Of a stretch of DNA of 64,000 nucleotides, positions 54,978 through 64,000 are shown one piece after another. This stretch comes from Bacteroides sp. (GTDB lineage Bacteria; Bacteroidota; Bacteroidia; Bacteroidales; Bacteroidaceae), in contig JALCME010000004.1 of assembly GCA_022648295.1 (NCBI GenBank), positions 62,001-126,000 on the forward strand, read 5' to 3'. The position numbers and the translations under genes are program-made. The notes below the pieces were generated by a model. It was not told the origin of the DNA. It worked only from the letters and a program-made list of their open reading frames with translations, and ran no database searches. How positions within the stretch are numbered: position 1 is the first letter of the stretch; each line of letters opens with the position of its first letter.

Positions 54978-55964
54978 ATGAAATCGAAACTATTTTTTTA
55001 TTTGTGTATGTTACCTCTTCTTTGTTTTGCACAAGAAAAGGCTCCACAGTTATCCAACCGCTACGGTATGAAAATGACGAAAAACGAAGATGGATCTTAT
55101 GAACTGTTACGTGCAAAGAAATACGCCAAGTTTATTGACGTAAATACCATTCCCGATGTAATGGTCCCCTACACCTACCAGCCGAATCTTCTGAAAGGTC
55201 AGGATTATAAAGGGGTAATCATGAAAGATTTCGTTTTTAAGAAATATAAAGATTATGAACTAACACTGACAGTGGATTTTGCAGTAACAGATAAACCGGC
55301 TCCATTTGTAATCTACATCCATGGAGGCGGATGGGCACGGGGCGATAATAGTTCATCCAAGACGCTGTCAAGATATCTTGCTAAACAAAAAGGAATTACG
55401 GGTGTACGCGTTTCTTATACACTAGCTCCCCAATCGGGTGCCACTGTACTAGTTTCTATCCAAGATATCCGGGATGCTGTGAAGTATGTACAAGAGCATG
55501 CTAAGGAATTAAATGTCAATCCCAATTGCTTCGGCTTTCTGGGAACTTCAGCCGGTGCACATTTAGCAGCTGTTGCAGCGATGACGACCCCCGGAACAAA
55601 AGCTTTTGTGGGCTACTCCGGCATTTATGATTTGGAAGCAGCTGCTATCACAATGAAAACAAAAGACCCGCAGCGTATTGCATACTTTTGTAATAGAGAA
55701 TCGAAAGTACTACGTGAAGCATCTCCTATCAACTTAATTCCGAAAAATAACATTCCAGCTTCCATGATAGTTTGTGGTACATGCGATGTCACCGTGGAAT
55801 GCGAACAGAGTGAAATGTTTGCAGCCGCATTAAAAAAGAAAAAGGCAGTTTGTGATTTATTAGAATACAAATATTACGATCATAATCTGAGTTCAAAGAC
55901 CTCTGATAAGATGGAAGAAATTTTCTTTAAGTCTGTGGATTTCTTGAGTAACTATATTAAATAA
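54978..55964 (+). CDS. Secreted carbohydrate esterase-like alpha/beta hydrolase
   Basis: 328 residues with a signal peptide (about 1-18, CFAQ). The HGGG motif at 115-118, Ser191 in GTSAGAHL, an Asp in TCDVTVEC and a His in YYDHNLSS form a plausible catalytic set. It resembles HGGG-type acetyl esterases. In this operon it may remove O-acetyl groups, which bacterial alginates and glucuronans often carry. Acetyl esterase activity is inferred. Confidence 0.75.
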   Translation: MKSKLFFYLCMLPLLCFAQEKAPQLSNRYGMKMTKNEDGSYELLRAKKYAKFIDVNTIPDVMVPYTYQPNLLKGQDYKGVIMKDFVFKKYKDYELTLTVDFAVTDKPAPFVIYIHGGGWARGDNSSSKTLSRYLAKQKGITGVRVSYTLAPQSGATVLVSIQDIRDAVKYVQEHAKELNVNPNCFGFLGTSAGAHLAAVAAMTTPGTKAFVGYSGIYDLEAAAITMKTKDPQRIAYFCNRESKVLREASPINLIPKNNIPASMIVCGTCDVTVECEQSEMFAAALKKKKAVCDLLEYKYYDHNLSSKTSDKMEEIFFKSVDFLSNYIK

Positions 55965-55969
55965 TACAA

Positions 55970-56854
55970 ATGAAAGCAGGATTATTACTTTTATCTTTCT
56001 TGCCCTTTGTTGCATGCTCTAATAGCCTATCGGAAACAATAGACGGAAAGGGACAACAGACATCGGAGCAAGTAGATGGTACATTGATTGCTGATGGCAA
56101 CAGTGCGAAAACATACGAGTTAATTGAACGTTCCGGATATAACCATGAAACTCCCGATTCATCTCGTGAGCACAAAACGGAACATTTTCAGCATATTCAA
56201 CAAGTATATGATACCCAATTGGACAAATACGTCTTTGCATTCTTTATACATGCAGCCATTGATGATGACCGCGGACTAACAGATGTTACAGACCGGCAAC
56301 GAAATGAAATAAAGACTGATAATAAATCTCCGGAAAGCCTTGTTGGTCAAGAAGGAGAGACAATGGTATTCCGTTGGAAATTCTGCCTACCAACAGGATT
56401 CCAGACGACAACGAAATTCTCTCATCTTCATCAATTGAAAGGTATTGATAATGCAACCAATACGGCAGATGTAGGTCTTCCACTCATCACATTAACAGCA
56501 TACTCCACTAGTAATGGCGGACAACAATTAAAGCTTCGTTATAACAACCGTTATGAAGGAACAACGACTTTAGCAAGTGCAAATCTTGCCGATTTCTTAG
56601 GCAATTGGGTAGAAGTGGAAGAAAAAGCCCGTTTTGGAGCAAATGGCTCATATGAAATAGTAATTACACGCCTTAAAGATGAGAAAGTACTCTTGAAATT
56701 AGCTCCGACAGAGATGGATATGTGGCGTACAAACTGTACCGGACTTCGTCCTAAATGGGGAATATACCGTTATCTGGGTGAAGACAGAAGTTGGCAAGAT
56801 CAATTACGTGATGAGGAACTTCGATTTGCAGATTTCTCCATAAAGAAACTTTAG
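55970..56854 (+). CDS. Jelly-roll polysaccharide lyase-like lipoprotein (PF14099-like)
   Basis: 294 residues; lipobox at FVACSNS with Cys16. The C-terminal 220 residues have a beta-jelly-roll lyase pattern: RQRNEIKTDN, TTTKFSHLHQLKG (His-rich strand), GNWVEVEEKARFGANGSYEI, and the end GLRPKWGIYRYLGED. The KWGIYR element is typical of glucuronan lyase/heparinase I-like families (PL20/PL13/PF14099). It is the last gene of the operon, 5 bases after the esterase. It is probably surface-exposed and could make the first cuts. Family number unsure. Confidence 0.65.
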   Translation: MKAGLLLLSFLPFVACSNSLSETIDGKGQQTSEQVDGTLIADGNSAKTYELIERSGYNHETPDSSREHKTEHFQHIQQVYDTQLDKYVFAFFIHAAIDDDRGLTDVTDRQRNEIKTDNKSPESLVGQEGETMVFRWKFCLPTGFQTTTKFSHLHQLKGIDNATNTADVGLPLITLTAYSTSNGGQQLKLRYNNRYEGTTTLASANLADFLGNWVEVEEKARFGANGSYEIVITRLKDEKVLLKLAPTEMDMWRTNCTGLRPKWGIYRYLGEDRSWQDQLRDEELRFADFSIKKL

Positions 56855-56898
56855 AAAACATCAGTACGATTGAACAAGCAATCATGTACTTATACAAA

Positions 56899-56938
56899 CT
56901 TACCCAAGGATACGCTATTATTCGTAAACTTGGGTAAG
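56899..56938. terminator. Hairpin between convergent PULs
   Basis: CTTACCCAAG (56899-56908) and CTTGGGTAAG (56929-56938) form a perfect 10-bp stem with a 20-base loop. It lies between the stop of the jelly-roll lyase gene (56854) and the stop of the BACON gene (56990) and can serve both convergent operons. Confidence 0.65.
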
Positions 56939-56989
56939 ATTCTATTAATTTAATCTGGAGAATACTTAGGATTCGCCTATAAAAGCCGG

Positions 56990-58501
56990 TTAATTAGCCT
57001 TTGTAAGCTTGATATTATCAAGGAACCAACGGCGGTAAACGCTACTGCCGGTAGTGCTCTTCGTATCTCCCCAACCATCGGACTTGATACTAATACGGGT
57101 ATCTTTGGTAATAGTGACACCATCTATCACTACATCGGCATGGAGCCATTCTAATTTGTCTACGGTATCTACAAAGCTATGCCCGATAGGATCTAATTCA
57201 ACAACTTGATTTCCATTAGTAACGGAAACGATAAGTTTTACCGGATCAAATTTTCTTGAACCCCCTACCATAGGTGCCCAGTCGAAAGAAAGCTTCAGTT
57301 TGGTATTTGCCGAAATATTTTGCAATGCAGGAAGTGTAATACCAGCCTGATAATCCGTCTTACCAAATTTAAGATAGTTTTTTTGAAGATAAATGGCATG
57401 TCCGGGTATTTCTTCAAGACCATATCCACGCGCTACTAAAGCTTCCGATGCCAACTGACCGGACCCATTCTCCGCCGTGTAAATTTGCGGGGCTGAACCA
57501 GTTCCATCATTCTCTACCGTCTGACCGGCTCCACTATTATCAGCCCAAGGTTGCAACCATTCAAAGTCGTCTGAGAAATAGATGACCTCTACAACACCAC
57601 GATCCTTGACAGCGGCAGCCATCACTTTGACTACAGGAGCTGCTACGCCGGCAAAATACCCGGTAACAGTTACTTTGTGACCATTCAGTGAAGCAAGATT
57701 CAAGTTTTCCGGAGCATCAGTGATAGCAACAGAGTTATTGGCACCTTCCACCGTGACGTTAGTACCGTTCAATATACCACTGACAGTAACAAAATCCCTC
57801 GAAGCGGAAGTATAGGTATCCACTTTATCAGTAATATCTGTTGCCGTAGGATAAGTCACCGCACCACCCTTGGAATCAACATTTACCTCGTCGCATTCTA
57901 CGTAAATAAGAGACTTCGAATCAGTAAACTTAGTTCCTTTCACCGATACTTTATCACCTATACTTACAGCTGCTGTACTCAGCATATACACATTCACCTG
58001 ATTTAGAGCATCGGTAACAACAAAACCAACTGTTGTAACAGCCGTTACCGTAACTCCGGGCACAGAGACCACCGCTTCGTCGGTCAGTGCAGTCAGTTCA
58101 CTCAAAGAATATTCGGGACAATCACGATATTTATCTCCGTTTTGAGAAATAACAACTTCCGCACGACTAGCCAGCGTACTACCTTTAAAGACTAGAGAAG
58201 CTTTACGGGGATTGTCAATAGCACCATCGCGCATATTATCGTTTACAGAAATAGTCACATCCATCGTTCCGGTGCCTGTAGCAGGCGTCACTGTAACCCA
58301 GTCCGGAACTTCCGAAACCCAATCGCCATCAGCATAGACGGTGATGATTTTTTCCGTAGCTCCATTGGCCTCAAAATTAAGTGTACCAGCGCTCGTCAGT
58401 ACCGCTTTGGAGAGTGTACTTTCATCTTCGCTGTCACAGCTTCCCAAAAAACAGGTAAATACGAACAGGAGTGAAGCCATTATATAATACATCCGTTTCA
58501 T
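56990..58501 (-). CDS. BACON/OB-fold surface glycan-binding lipoprotein of PUL 2
   Basis: 503 residues; lipobox LGSCDSEDES. A BACON domain is at about 35-120 (TLNFEANGATEKIITVYADGD followed by WVSEVPDWVTVTPATGTGTM), then a DUF5689-like OB-fold region (about 125-310, with SVPGVTVTAVTTVGFVVTDA and VSVKGTKFTDSKSLIYVEC) and a C-terminal beta-sandwich with FSDDFEWLQPW and WFLDNIKLTKAN. This is the layout of SusE/F-type surface proteins. It comes after susD on the same strand (38 bases). Confidence 0.78.
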   Translation of the reverse strand: MKRMYYIMASLLFVFTCFLGSCDSEDESTLSKAVLTSAGTLNFEANGATEKIITVYADGDWVSEVPDWVTVTPATGTGTMDVTISVNDNMRDGAIDNPRKASLVFKGSTLASRAEVVISQNGDKYRDCPEYSLSELTALTDEAVVSVPGVTVTAVTTVGFVVTDALNQVNVYMLSTAAVSIGDKVSVKGTKFTDSKSLIYVECDEVNVDSKGGAVTYPTATDITDKVDTYTSASRDFVTVSGILNGTNVTVEGANNSVAITDAPENLNLASLNGHKVTVTGYFAGVAAPVVKVMAAAVKDRGVVEVIYFSDDFEWLQPWADNSGAGQTVENDGTGSAPQIYTAENGSGQLASEALVARGYGLEEIPGHAIYLQKNYLKFGKTDYQAGITLPALQNISANTKLKLSFDWAPMVGGSRKFDPVKLIVSVTNGNQVVELDPIGHSFVDTVDKLEWLHADVVIDGVTITKDTRISIKSDGWGDTKSTTGSSVYRRWFLDNIKLTKAN

Positions 58502-58539
58502 TGTTTTATAAGTTTATATATCAAATTCCATTGCTTAAT

Positions 58540-60342
58540 TTAAAAGTCGAGTCCATCCTTCCATCCCGGATTCTGCGTAAGATTATTATTAAGTGAACGC
58601 TCGTTGGTCGGAATAGGGTAAAGATAATCGCGCTCTTCAGAGAAAGGAGTACGCTCAATATTCTTATGATAAGAGATGTAGCCCGAGTTGTTGCCGGAAA
58701 GAATGAGTTCTTCTCCGATCTTATAAACCTGCACTCCGGAAGCAGCTACCGGTTTGGAAGTACCTGCAGCATAAAGAATTACGTCAGCCTTTCCGTCACC
58801 GGTGAGGTCATATTCACCAGGTCCGGGGAAGTACATTCCACTAATGGATTGATCAATACAATGACCGGCTTTCCAACGCACCAAATCATCGAAACGGAAT
58901 CCCTCCTGCATCAGTTCAATGGCCCGCTCACGACGGATTTCGAGAATGACACCCTTGTTCGCACCCGTAACATTTGGATAACCCGTCTCATCTGAAGAGA
59001 GATACCGATCCGGATTGGCGTTGGCGACACTCATGTTAAGGTCAGGCATTCCAACGCGTTGACGGATCAAATTGATGGATTTGTCCAAATCATCTTGTGT
59101 CAAAGTTCCTAATTCCGCCTTTGCTTCGGCATAGTTCAAAAGCACCTCTGCATAGCGGTAGACCGGAAGGTCACAGGTGGAGCGATCATTGCGGTCGACA
59201 TTTCCCCCCGAAGCTGTAGGGTCTTGAACAAACTTGATAGGTTGATAACCGGTGATACTGGTAGACAGATCGGGGGCAAGCACTTCCGTCCTGCCTATGC
59301 GGGTATAACCCGGAGTACGGATACTTTGAGCCAGACGGGGATCGCGATCCTTCACTTCGTCTATAAACGACATTTCTTGCCAGCCTGCCTGATTGGTAAA
59401 TGCCGTACCGTCTTTCTTCAGATACGTGTTCACCATTTTGCGGGTTAACCCTGGGCGCCCTTGTGTCGGCACCAACGTATAAGCCGTAGCATTATGATAA
59501 ATATTGAGTCCGTAATCGAACTTGATGGCAAAAATATACTCGTCAGGATTGGCATTTTCTTCGGCAAAAAGAGTCAGGTAGTCTTTTTCCGGATGTCCGG
59601 TGGTATACAGTTTATATGGACCTGTCTTCATCAATTCCTCTGCAGCTGCGGCCGACTGTTCCAGATAATAGGTATAGTCATGTCCTTCAAGACTGAGTTG
59701 GTGGTACTTCCGGTAAGTTCCTTCGTAAAGGCAAAACTGTGCTTTTAGTGCCATAGCCGCCCATCTATTGACACGGTAAGGACTACTTGCTTCCTCTTTT
59801 TCGTTCGGAAGATTGGCAATGGCATAGTCAATGTCCTTAATCATATTAGTCATGATCAATTCACGCGAATCGCGTGCCTTATAAAGAGCCTCATCGGCCG
59901 AACCCAGTTCAATGTCATACCAAGGCACATCACCGAAACGTTTGACTTTTTCAAAATAGAAGAAAGCCCGGAAGAAACGGGTCAGTGCCGTATATTTAAG
60001 AACGGCAGCCTCATCTTTACACTGATTGGCATAAGCCAGCAATGTGTTCATTTTGCGTAAATCCGTCCACGACCATCCGCCGCCCGAAGCAGGAACAGTA
60101 CGGTTGCTACCTCCCAGCATCTCATCCGAAAGGTTCTGCTGGACACAAAGATCACTCTGGTTATCGTAAGGTGATTTGTCCAACAAGTTGTTATAGAAAG
60201 AATTACTGAAAAGTTGAAGATCAGTTTCCGTTTTGAAATAATCCGTTTGCGAAATCTGACTCAAGGGTTGCAAATCAAGCAAGTTATCACAAGCCGAAAG
60301 CCCGATGAGCAATATTGTTGCTGCTGTAATAAATCGTTTCAT
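58540..60342 (-). CDS. SusD-like glycan-binding lipoprotein of PUL 2
   Basis: 600 residues; lipobox GLSACDNLLDL. The family pattern includes PLSQISQTDYFKTETDLQLF, ALTRFFRAFFYFEKVKRFGDVP, YRYAEVLLNYAEAKAEL, and EIRRERAIELMQEGFRFDDLVRW. Longer than average for SusD. It lies 21 bases after susC and before the BACON gene. Confidence 0.94.
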   Translation of the reverse strand: MKRFITAATILLIGLSACDNLLDLQPLSQISQTDYFKTETDLQLFSNSFYNNLLDKSPYDNQSDLCVQQNLSDEMLGGSNRTVPASGGGWSWTDLRKMNTLLAYANQCKDEAAVLKYTALTRFFRAFFYFEKVKRFGDVPWYDIELGSADEALYKARDSRELIMTNMIKDIDYAIANLPNEKEEASSPYRVNRWAAMALKAQFCLYEGTYRKYHQLSLEGHDYTYYLEQSAAAAEELMKTGPYKLYTTGHPEKDYLTLFAEENANPDEYIFAIKFDYGLNIYHNATAYTLVPTQGRPGLTRKMVNTYLKKDGTAFTNQAGWQEMSFIDEVKDRDPRLAQSIRTPGYTRIGRTEVLAPDLSTSITGYQPIKFVQDPTASGGNVDRNDRSTCDLPVYRYAEVLLNYAEAKAELGTLTQDDLDKSINLIRQRVGMPDLNMSVANANPDRYLSSDETGYPNVTGANKGVILEIRRERAIELMQEGFRFDDLVRWKAGHCIDQSISGMYFPGPGEYDLTGDGKADVILYAAGTSKPVAASGVQVYKIGEELILSGNNSGYISYHKNIERTPFSEERDYLYPIPTNERSLNNNLTQNPGWKDGLDF

Positions 60343-60363
60343 TATAATTGTAACTTTATAGGA

Positions 60364-63300
60364 TTAAAAAGTAATATCTACACCAAACATAAAGGTTTGC
60401 TGCCACGGATAGTAAGCGTTGTTGTAAGCGCTACTTCGGTCAATAGCCGCTTCAGGATCAATGTATTTGGTATGTTTTTTGAGAGGTGACCAATAACAAA
60501 GATTCTCTCCCGAGAAATAGAAGCGGGCCATGTCAATGCCGATTCTTTTCGTCAAACTGGCTGGAATAGTATATCCTACAGTCAGATTCTTGAAGCGTAG
60601 ATAACGTATATTCTGGAGATAACGGTCGTTCACTTTACTTAAAGGACCGGAAGTAGACGAATAAGCCATAGGGCGTGTGAAGTAAGCATCTTTGTTATCT
60701 TCAGCCCATACATCTTTAAGGAAGTCTTTTTGTAGATAAGTGAGGTAAGGGTATGAATAAGGTCCCCAAAACGGCATTGCCTGTCCGGTGGGATACCAAT
60801 AATGGTTACCGGTACCTTGGAAAAAGACGGAAGCGTCGAAACCGGACCAGCGTACACTGGCATTGATACCATAAGAAAAACTAGGGAGTGAATTGCCTAA
60901 GATCTTGCGGTCACCTGGCTTATCAACGGTATTGCCACCAATGCCCAATATATTATCTCCGTCAAGATCAACAAACTTAAGGTCTCCGGCTTGCCAACCA
61001 CCAGTTACCCCTTTGTTGATGTAACCCAAATCCACCTTTTTGGCATAAGCTTGTGCTTCCTCCGTGCTCTGGAATAAACCGTCGGTAACAAATCCCCAGA
61101 TTTCACCGAGCCGCATGCCTTTATAGTATTTTTTAGCAAAGGTCTTTTCACTATTGTCATACCGGGTAATGATACTTTTATAGTCACTGACATTAAAGCC
61201 GATGCTGTACTCCAACTTCCGTTGCGCTACAGTGAACTGATCTCTCCAGGTAACGGACAACTCATAACCATTCGTACGTAAGTCAGCGGTATTCATTTGC
61301 GGAACACTGGCTCCGTATACTGCGGGCAGTTCAATGCCGTCGGTCAACATGTTCTTCGTATTACGGACATACCCGTCGGCAGTGACATTCAACCGGTTAT
61401 TCAACATGGCAAGATCGAAACCAAAATCCCACTGCTGAGCAGTTTCCCAGGTCAAATCAGAAGCCACGGGAGCACTTAGTGTTGAATATTTGGCCATAGC
61501 GCTACCTTCGCCAAATGAATAACCGGCAAAGTCGTTAATGGAAACCAACCGCATATAAGTATAATAAGAAGAAACATTCTGGTTACCTAAGCTACCGTAA
61601 GAAGCCCTTAACTTCAGATTATTGACAACATTGCGTGCCGGCTTGAAGAAAGGCTCTTCCGAAATGCGCCAGCCTGCCGACGCAGAAGGAAACCAGCCCC
61701 AACGGCTCCCCTTGGCAAAGCGGGAAGTTCCGTCGTAACGTCCACTGGCCTCAAAGAGATAGCGGCCTTTGTAATCATAGTTAATACGACCGAAAAAGCC
61801 TGCTAAAGCATATTCATTCTGTCCGCCACCAACACCGGTGATAGTTTCACCGTCCGGATTCTGACCAACCAAATCCAAGTCATCCAACGTTGTAGAAGAG
61901 AGATATTCCCCGTAAGCTGAAACGTTTTTCCGCTTCAGTGTTTCATAATTGAATCCAACAACCCCCGACAAATGATGTACCTCATTAAAGGTTTGGTCAT
62001 AGTTGGCATACGCATTGGTCGAATAATAATTACGCGTATTAACCGCTTCATCCAATCGGTTCGCACCGGCACCGGTTGCATAGACGCCAAGTTCGGCATC
62101 TGGATATTCCCGGAAATACATATTATTGGAACGACTCGTATTGCGCGTCTGATACAAACGATAAGTAAAGTCCGCCGTAATGCTTAGCGGCTTTATCGGA
62201 GTGATGACAAGACGTGTCGTGGTGGAGAAATCGCTTGCACGTTGCACATTGCGGTGTGATCCTTCACCAAGCATAATATGGCGACCATTGCCTACCTTAT
62301 AATTAAGATAAGGAGTACTGTAAAGCCAAGATCCATCAGGATTCTTCATAGGGAAACAAGCCAAGGCATGCCGCGCGCCATAAGCAAGAGTATTCTCTAC
62401 GCTACCATCGCCCTGAAAAGTATATTGCGAACCGTAGAACGACGTATTATTAGACATCGTGGTCCATTTGTTAATCCTGAAGTCTATTTTCGAACGCATA
62501 TTGTATTTCCGATAGATATCAGGATTCGCCTTCAGAATCCCCTGCTGATAATCGTATGCGCCAGACAGAAGATACTTAATATCTTTCGTTCCACCACTGA
62601 TGGAGACATTGTGTTCCTGCACCGGATGATTATCCCGGTACTGCATGTGCCACCAGTCGTAGTTTCCGTAATAAACCCACTGCTTCCGTCCGTTTCTTTC
62701 TTCTTCAACCACCCACGGACGATCAGGATTTTCTGTTTTGTCATTTACACGAGCCAGCAACTGCTGCATATCATGATCGGTATAGTTGACGTACAATGTT
62801 CCCGAATTGGCTTTCCAAAACTTATTAATGGTATATACAGACCAATATCCGGTAGTCTCATAATCTGTGGAAGTCGTCGGACTCTCCCACCCGATACGTC
62901 CGCTATAACGGACTGTTGCTTTACCATCCTGAGCCGATCCTGACTTTGTCGTGACAAGAATGACACCAAAAGCCGCACGTGCACCGTAAACAGCAGCAGC
63001 CGAAGCATCTTTGATAACAGAGATGGATTCGACATCATTAGGATTGACACGATTCAAATCACCGACAGCGCCATCAACCAACACAAGCGGTTCAGCACCG
63101 TTGATGGAAGTCACACCACGTACATTGATGTCGGGTGAACTACCGGGGACACCCGAAGATGTGGTAATGTTAAGTCCCGCCACAGAACCTTGCAGCATGT
63201 TAGCCAGCGAATGTGAAGCACGGTTTTCGAGCGTTTTACTTTCCACCGTTGCTACGGCACCGGTCAAATTAACCTTTTTCTGTGTACCGTAACCAATAAC

Positions 63301-63630
63301 CACCGTCTCACCCAGTAGAATAGCATCTTCACGTAAATGAACAGTTATGTTCTTTTCTCCCGGAGTAACCTTAACCTGCTGGGATAAATAACCCACATAA
63401 GAGAAATTCAACTCGACAGCCTCTGATGGAACTTGGAGACTAAAAGAACCATCCGCTTTGGAAATACTCCCCTTTGATGTACCTTTGACTTGAATTGTAA
63501 CACCAGCAAGAGGCTCCTGCTGAGTGTCCAGCACTTTACCTGATACCACTCTGTTTTGGGCAGAAAGAACGGAAATGCTCTCTGCCACCAATAACAGCAG
63601 CAATAAAATCAATGATTTAAATACCTTCAT
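60364..63630 (-). CDS. SusC-like TonB-dependent receptor of PUL 2
   Basis: 1088 residues; signal peptide cut near SVLSAQ. The carboxypeptidase-regulatory-like domain (VSGKVLDTQQEPLAGVTIQVKG), the GETVVIGYGTQKKVNLTG motif, and the plug signature ASAAAVYGARAAFGVILVTT are all present; the barrel ends FMFGVDITF. It works with the next SusD. The gene lies 43 bases downstream of the phosphoesterase fragment, so its promoter may be further upstream. Confidence 0.95.
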   Translation of the reverse strand: MKVFKSLILLLLLLVAESISVLSAQNRVVSGKVLDTQQEPLAGVTIQVKGTSKGSISKADGSFSLQVPSEAVELNFSYVGYLSQQVKVTPGEKNITVHLREDAILLGETVVIGYGTQKKVNLTGAVATVESKTLENRASHSLANMLQGSVAGLNITTSSGVPGSSPDINVRGVTSINGAEPLVLVDGAVGDLNRVNPNDVESISVIKDASAAAVYGARAAFGVILVTTKSGSAQDGKATVRYSGRIGWESPTTSTDYETTGYWSVYTINKFWKANSGTLYVNYTDHDMQQLLARVNDKTENPDRPWVVEEERNGRKQWVYYGNYDWWHMQYRDNHPVQEHNVSISGGTKDIKYLLSGAYDYQQGILKANPDIYRKYNMRSKIDFRINKWTTMSNNTSFYGSQYTFQGDGSVENTLAYGARHALACFPMKNPDGSWLYSTPYLNYKVGNGRHIMLGEGSHRNVQRASDFSTTTRLVITPIKPLSITADFTYRLYQTRNTSRSNNMYFREYPDAELGVYATGAGANRLDEAVNTRNYYSTNAYANYDQTFNEVHHLSGVVGFNYETLKRKNVSAYGEYLSSTTLDDLDLVGQNPDGETITGVGGGQNEYALAGFFGRINYDYKGRYLFEASGRYDGTSRFAKGSRWGWFPSASAGWRISEEPFFKPARNVVNNLKLRASYGSLGNQNVSSYYTYMRLVSINDFAGYSFGEGSAMAKYSTLSAPVASDLTWETAQQWDFGFDLAMLNNRLNVTADGYVRNTKNMLTDGIELPAVYGASVPQMNTADLRTNGYELSVTWRDQFTVAQRKLEYSIGFNVSDYKSIITRYDNSEKTFAKKYYKGMRLGEIWGFVTDGLFQSTEEAQAYAKKVDLGYINKGVTGGWQAGDLKFVDLDGDNILGIGGNTVDKPGDRKILGNSLPSFSYGINASVRWSGFDASVFFQGTGNHYWYPTGQAMPFWGPYSYPYLTYLQKDFLKDVWAEDNKDAYFTRPMAYSSTSGPLSKVNDRYLQNIRYLRFKNLTVGYTIPASLTKRIGIDMARFYFSGENLCYWSPLKKHTKYIDPEAAIDRSSAYNNAYYPWQQTFMFGVDITF

Positions 63631-63673
63631 AAGTTTATTTAAGAATTAAAATAGAAATCAATTACAATCTGCT

Positions 63674-64000
63674 TCATTTGGTTTTGTAGGCATCCGTAGA
63701 GAATGCTTTCGGACGCTGCATATTCTCTGTCCATACGTGCCCGAATTCATCTTTAACGGTGATCCGCAGATCCGTATCAGCATCAGGCGCTTGCACTTTA
63801 AAAAAGTGAGGGAACTTTTCAGTAATAAAACTGGGAACGGACGTGAGACTGGCAGAGTTGAAACGCTTTACGGAAAGAGCGGCGATATGTAGTGGATCAT
63901 AAGCCCAAACCTTTGTAGCAGTCAACTCTTTACCTGCTTCGTCAGTCACAGTCAAAGTCCAATAGGGATTCCAATTCCAAATATTTATTAGTACTTCATT
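63674..64000 (-). CDS. C-terminal part of a calcineurin-like phosphoesterase, 5' end beyond the right edge
   Basis: The frame is open from the right edge to the stop at 63674. It reads VLINIWNWNPYWTLTVTDEA, then VWAYDPLHIAALSVKRFN and ITVKDEFGHVWTENMQRPKAF, the pattern of the C-terminal domain found behind Bacteroidota calcineurin-like phosphoesterases. The catalytic metal-binding domain would be off the window. It lies 43 bases upstream of susC in the same direction, so it is probably part of PUL 2. Confidence 0.75.
   Translation of the reverse strand, partial: NEVLINIWNWNPYWTLTVTDEAGKELTATKVWAYDPLHIAALSVKRFNSASLTSVPSFITEKFPHFFKVQAPDADTDLRITVKDEFGHVWTENMQRPKAFSTDAYKTK

Noticed and set aside
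39169-64000. Hybrid two-component or ECF sigma/anti-sigma regulators of the PULs
   Set aside because: None was seen within the window; only the GntR-type regulator is present.

Overview
The window looks like a chromosome segment of a gut Bacteroides (phylum Bacteroidota). The evidence is two SusC/SusD pairs, lipoproteins with short lipoboxes, a BACON-domain protein, DUF5686, DUF4488 and DUF5020 proteins that I associate with this group, and promoters of the Bacteroidales type (TTTG, about 19 nt, TAnnTTTG). I cannot fix the species.

Region by region. 1-4767 holds housekeeping genes: xseA (cut by the left edge), a secreted subtilase, mnmA and an outer-membrane porin. 4780-5030 is the debris of an ABC-transporter ATPase. 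5168-8585 is a thiamine operon led by a TPP riboswitch (thiE, thiC, and a Thi4-type thiazole synthase instead of ThiSGHF). 8655-11498 is a very AT-rich block on the minus strand that encodes a KAP-type P-loop NTPase and a two-TM PutAbiC-like protein. I read it as a candidate anti-phage system. The NTPase reading frame is broken or programmed at an A7 slippery run. 11696-11882 is a small element with 19-bp terminal inverted repeats around a 22-bp-period repeat. Two more thiamine genes follow (a ThiE/TenI homologue and thiD). 13868-18197 is a reduced Rnf-like cluster (small membrane protein, apbE, rnfC, rnfD, nitroreductase lipoprotein).

18551-32693 carries mainly housekeeping genes: a phosphoesterase, ispF, rex with an FAH-family gene, a DUF5686 protein, a SUI1 factor, rplM-rpsI-rpsB-tsf, asnS, an RluB-like pseudouridine synthase with a repetitive Arg-rich tail, and purB. 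32935-34992 is a Tsx-like porin plus purine permease pair. 36523-38438 is a GNAT plus RLAN/RimK-like ATP-grasp pair of unknown product, flanked by repeat-rich intergenic DNA.

39169-56854 is a polyuronate (alginate-type) utilisation locus. It contains a FadR-family GntR regulator, SusC, SusD, a TIG-domain surface protein, a PL6 and a PL17 lyase, a KdgF-like cupin, an MFS uronate transporter, an SDR (DEH) reductase, a PL38-like lyase, an esterase and a jelly-roll lyase-like lipoprotein. Together they can bind, import, depolymerise and reduce the unsaturated uronate to KDG; KDG kinase and aldolase are not in the window. A double operator of the UxuR type covers the -33 box of the susC promoter. 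56990 to the right edge is a second, convergent SusCD locus with a BACON/OB-fold surface lipoprotein and the end of a metallophosphoesterase; its substrate is not evident. I saw no rRNA, tRNA or CRISPR.
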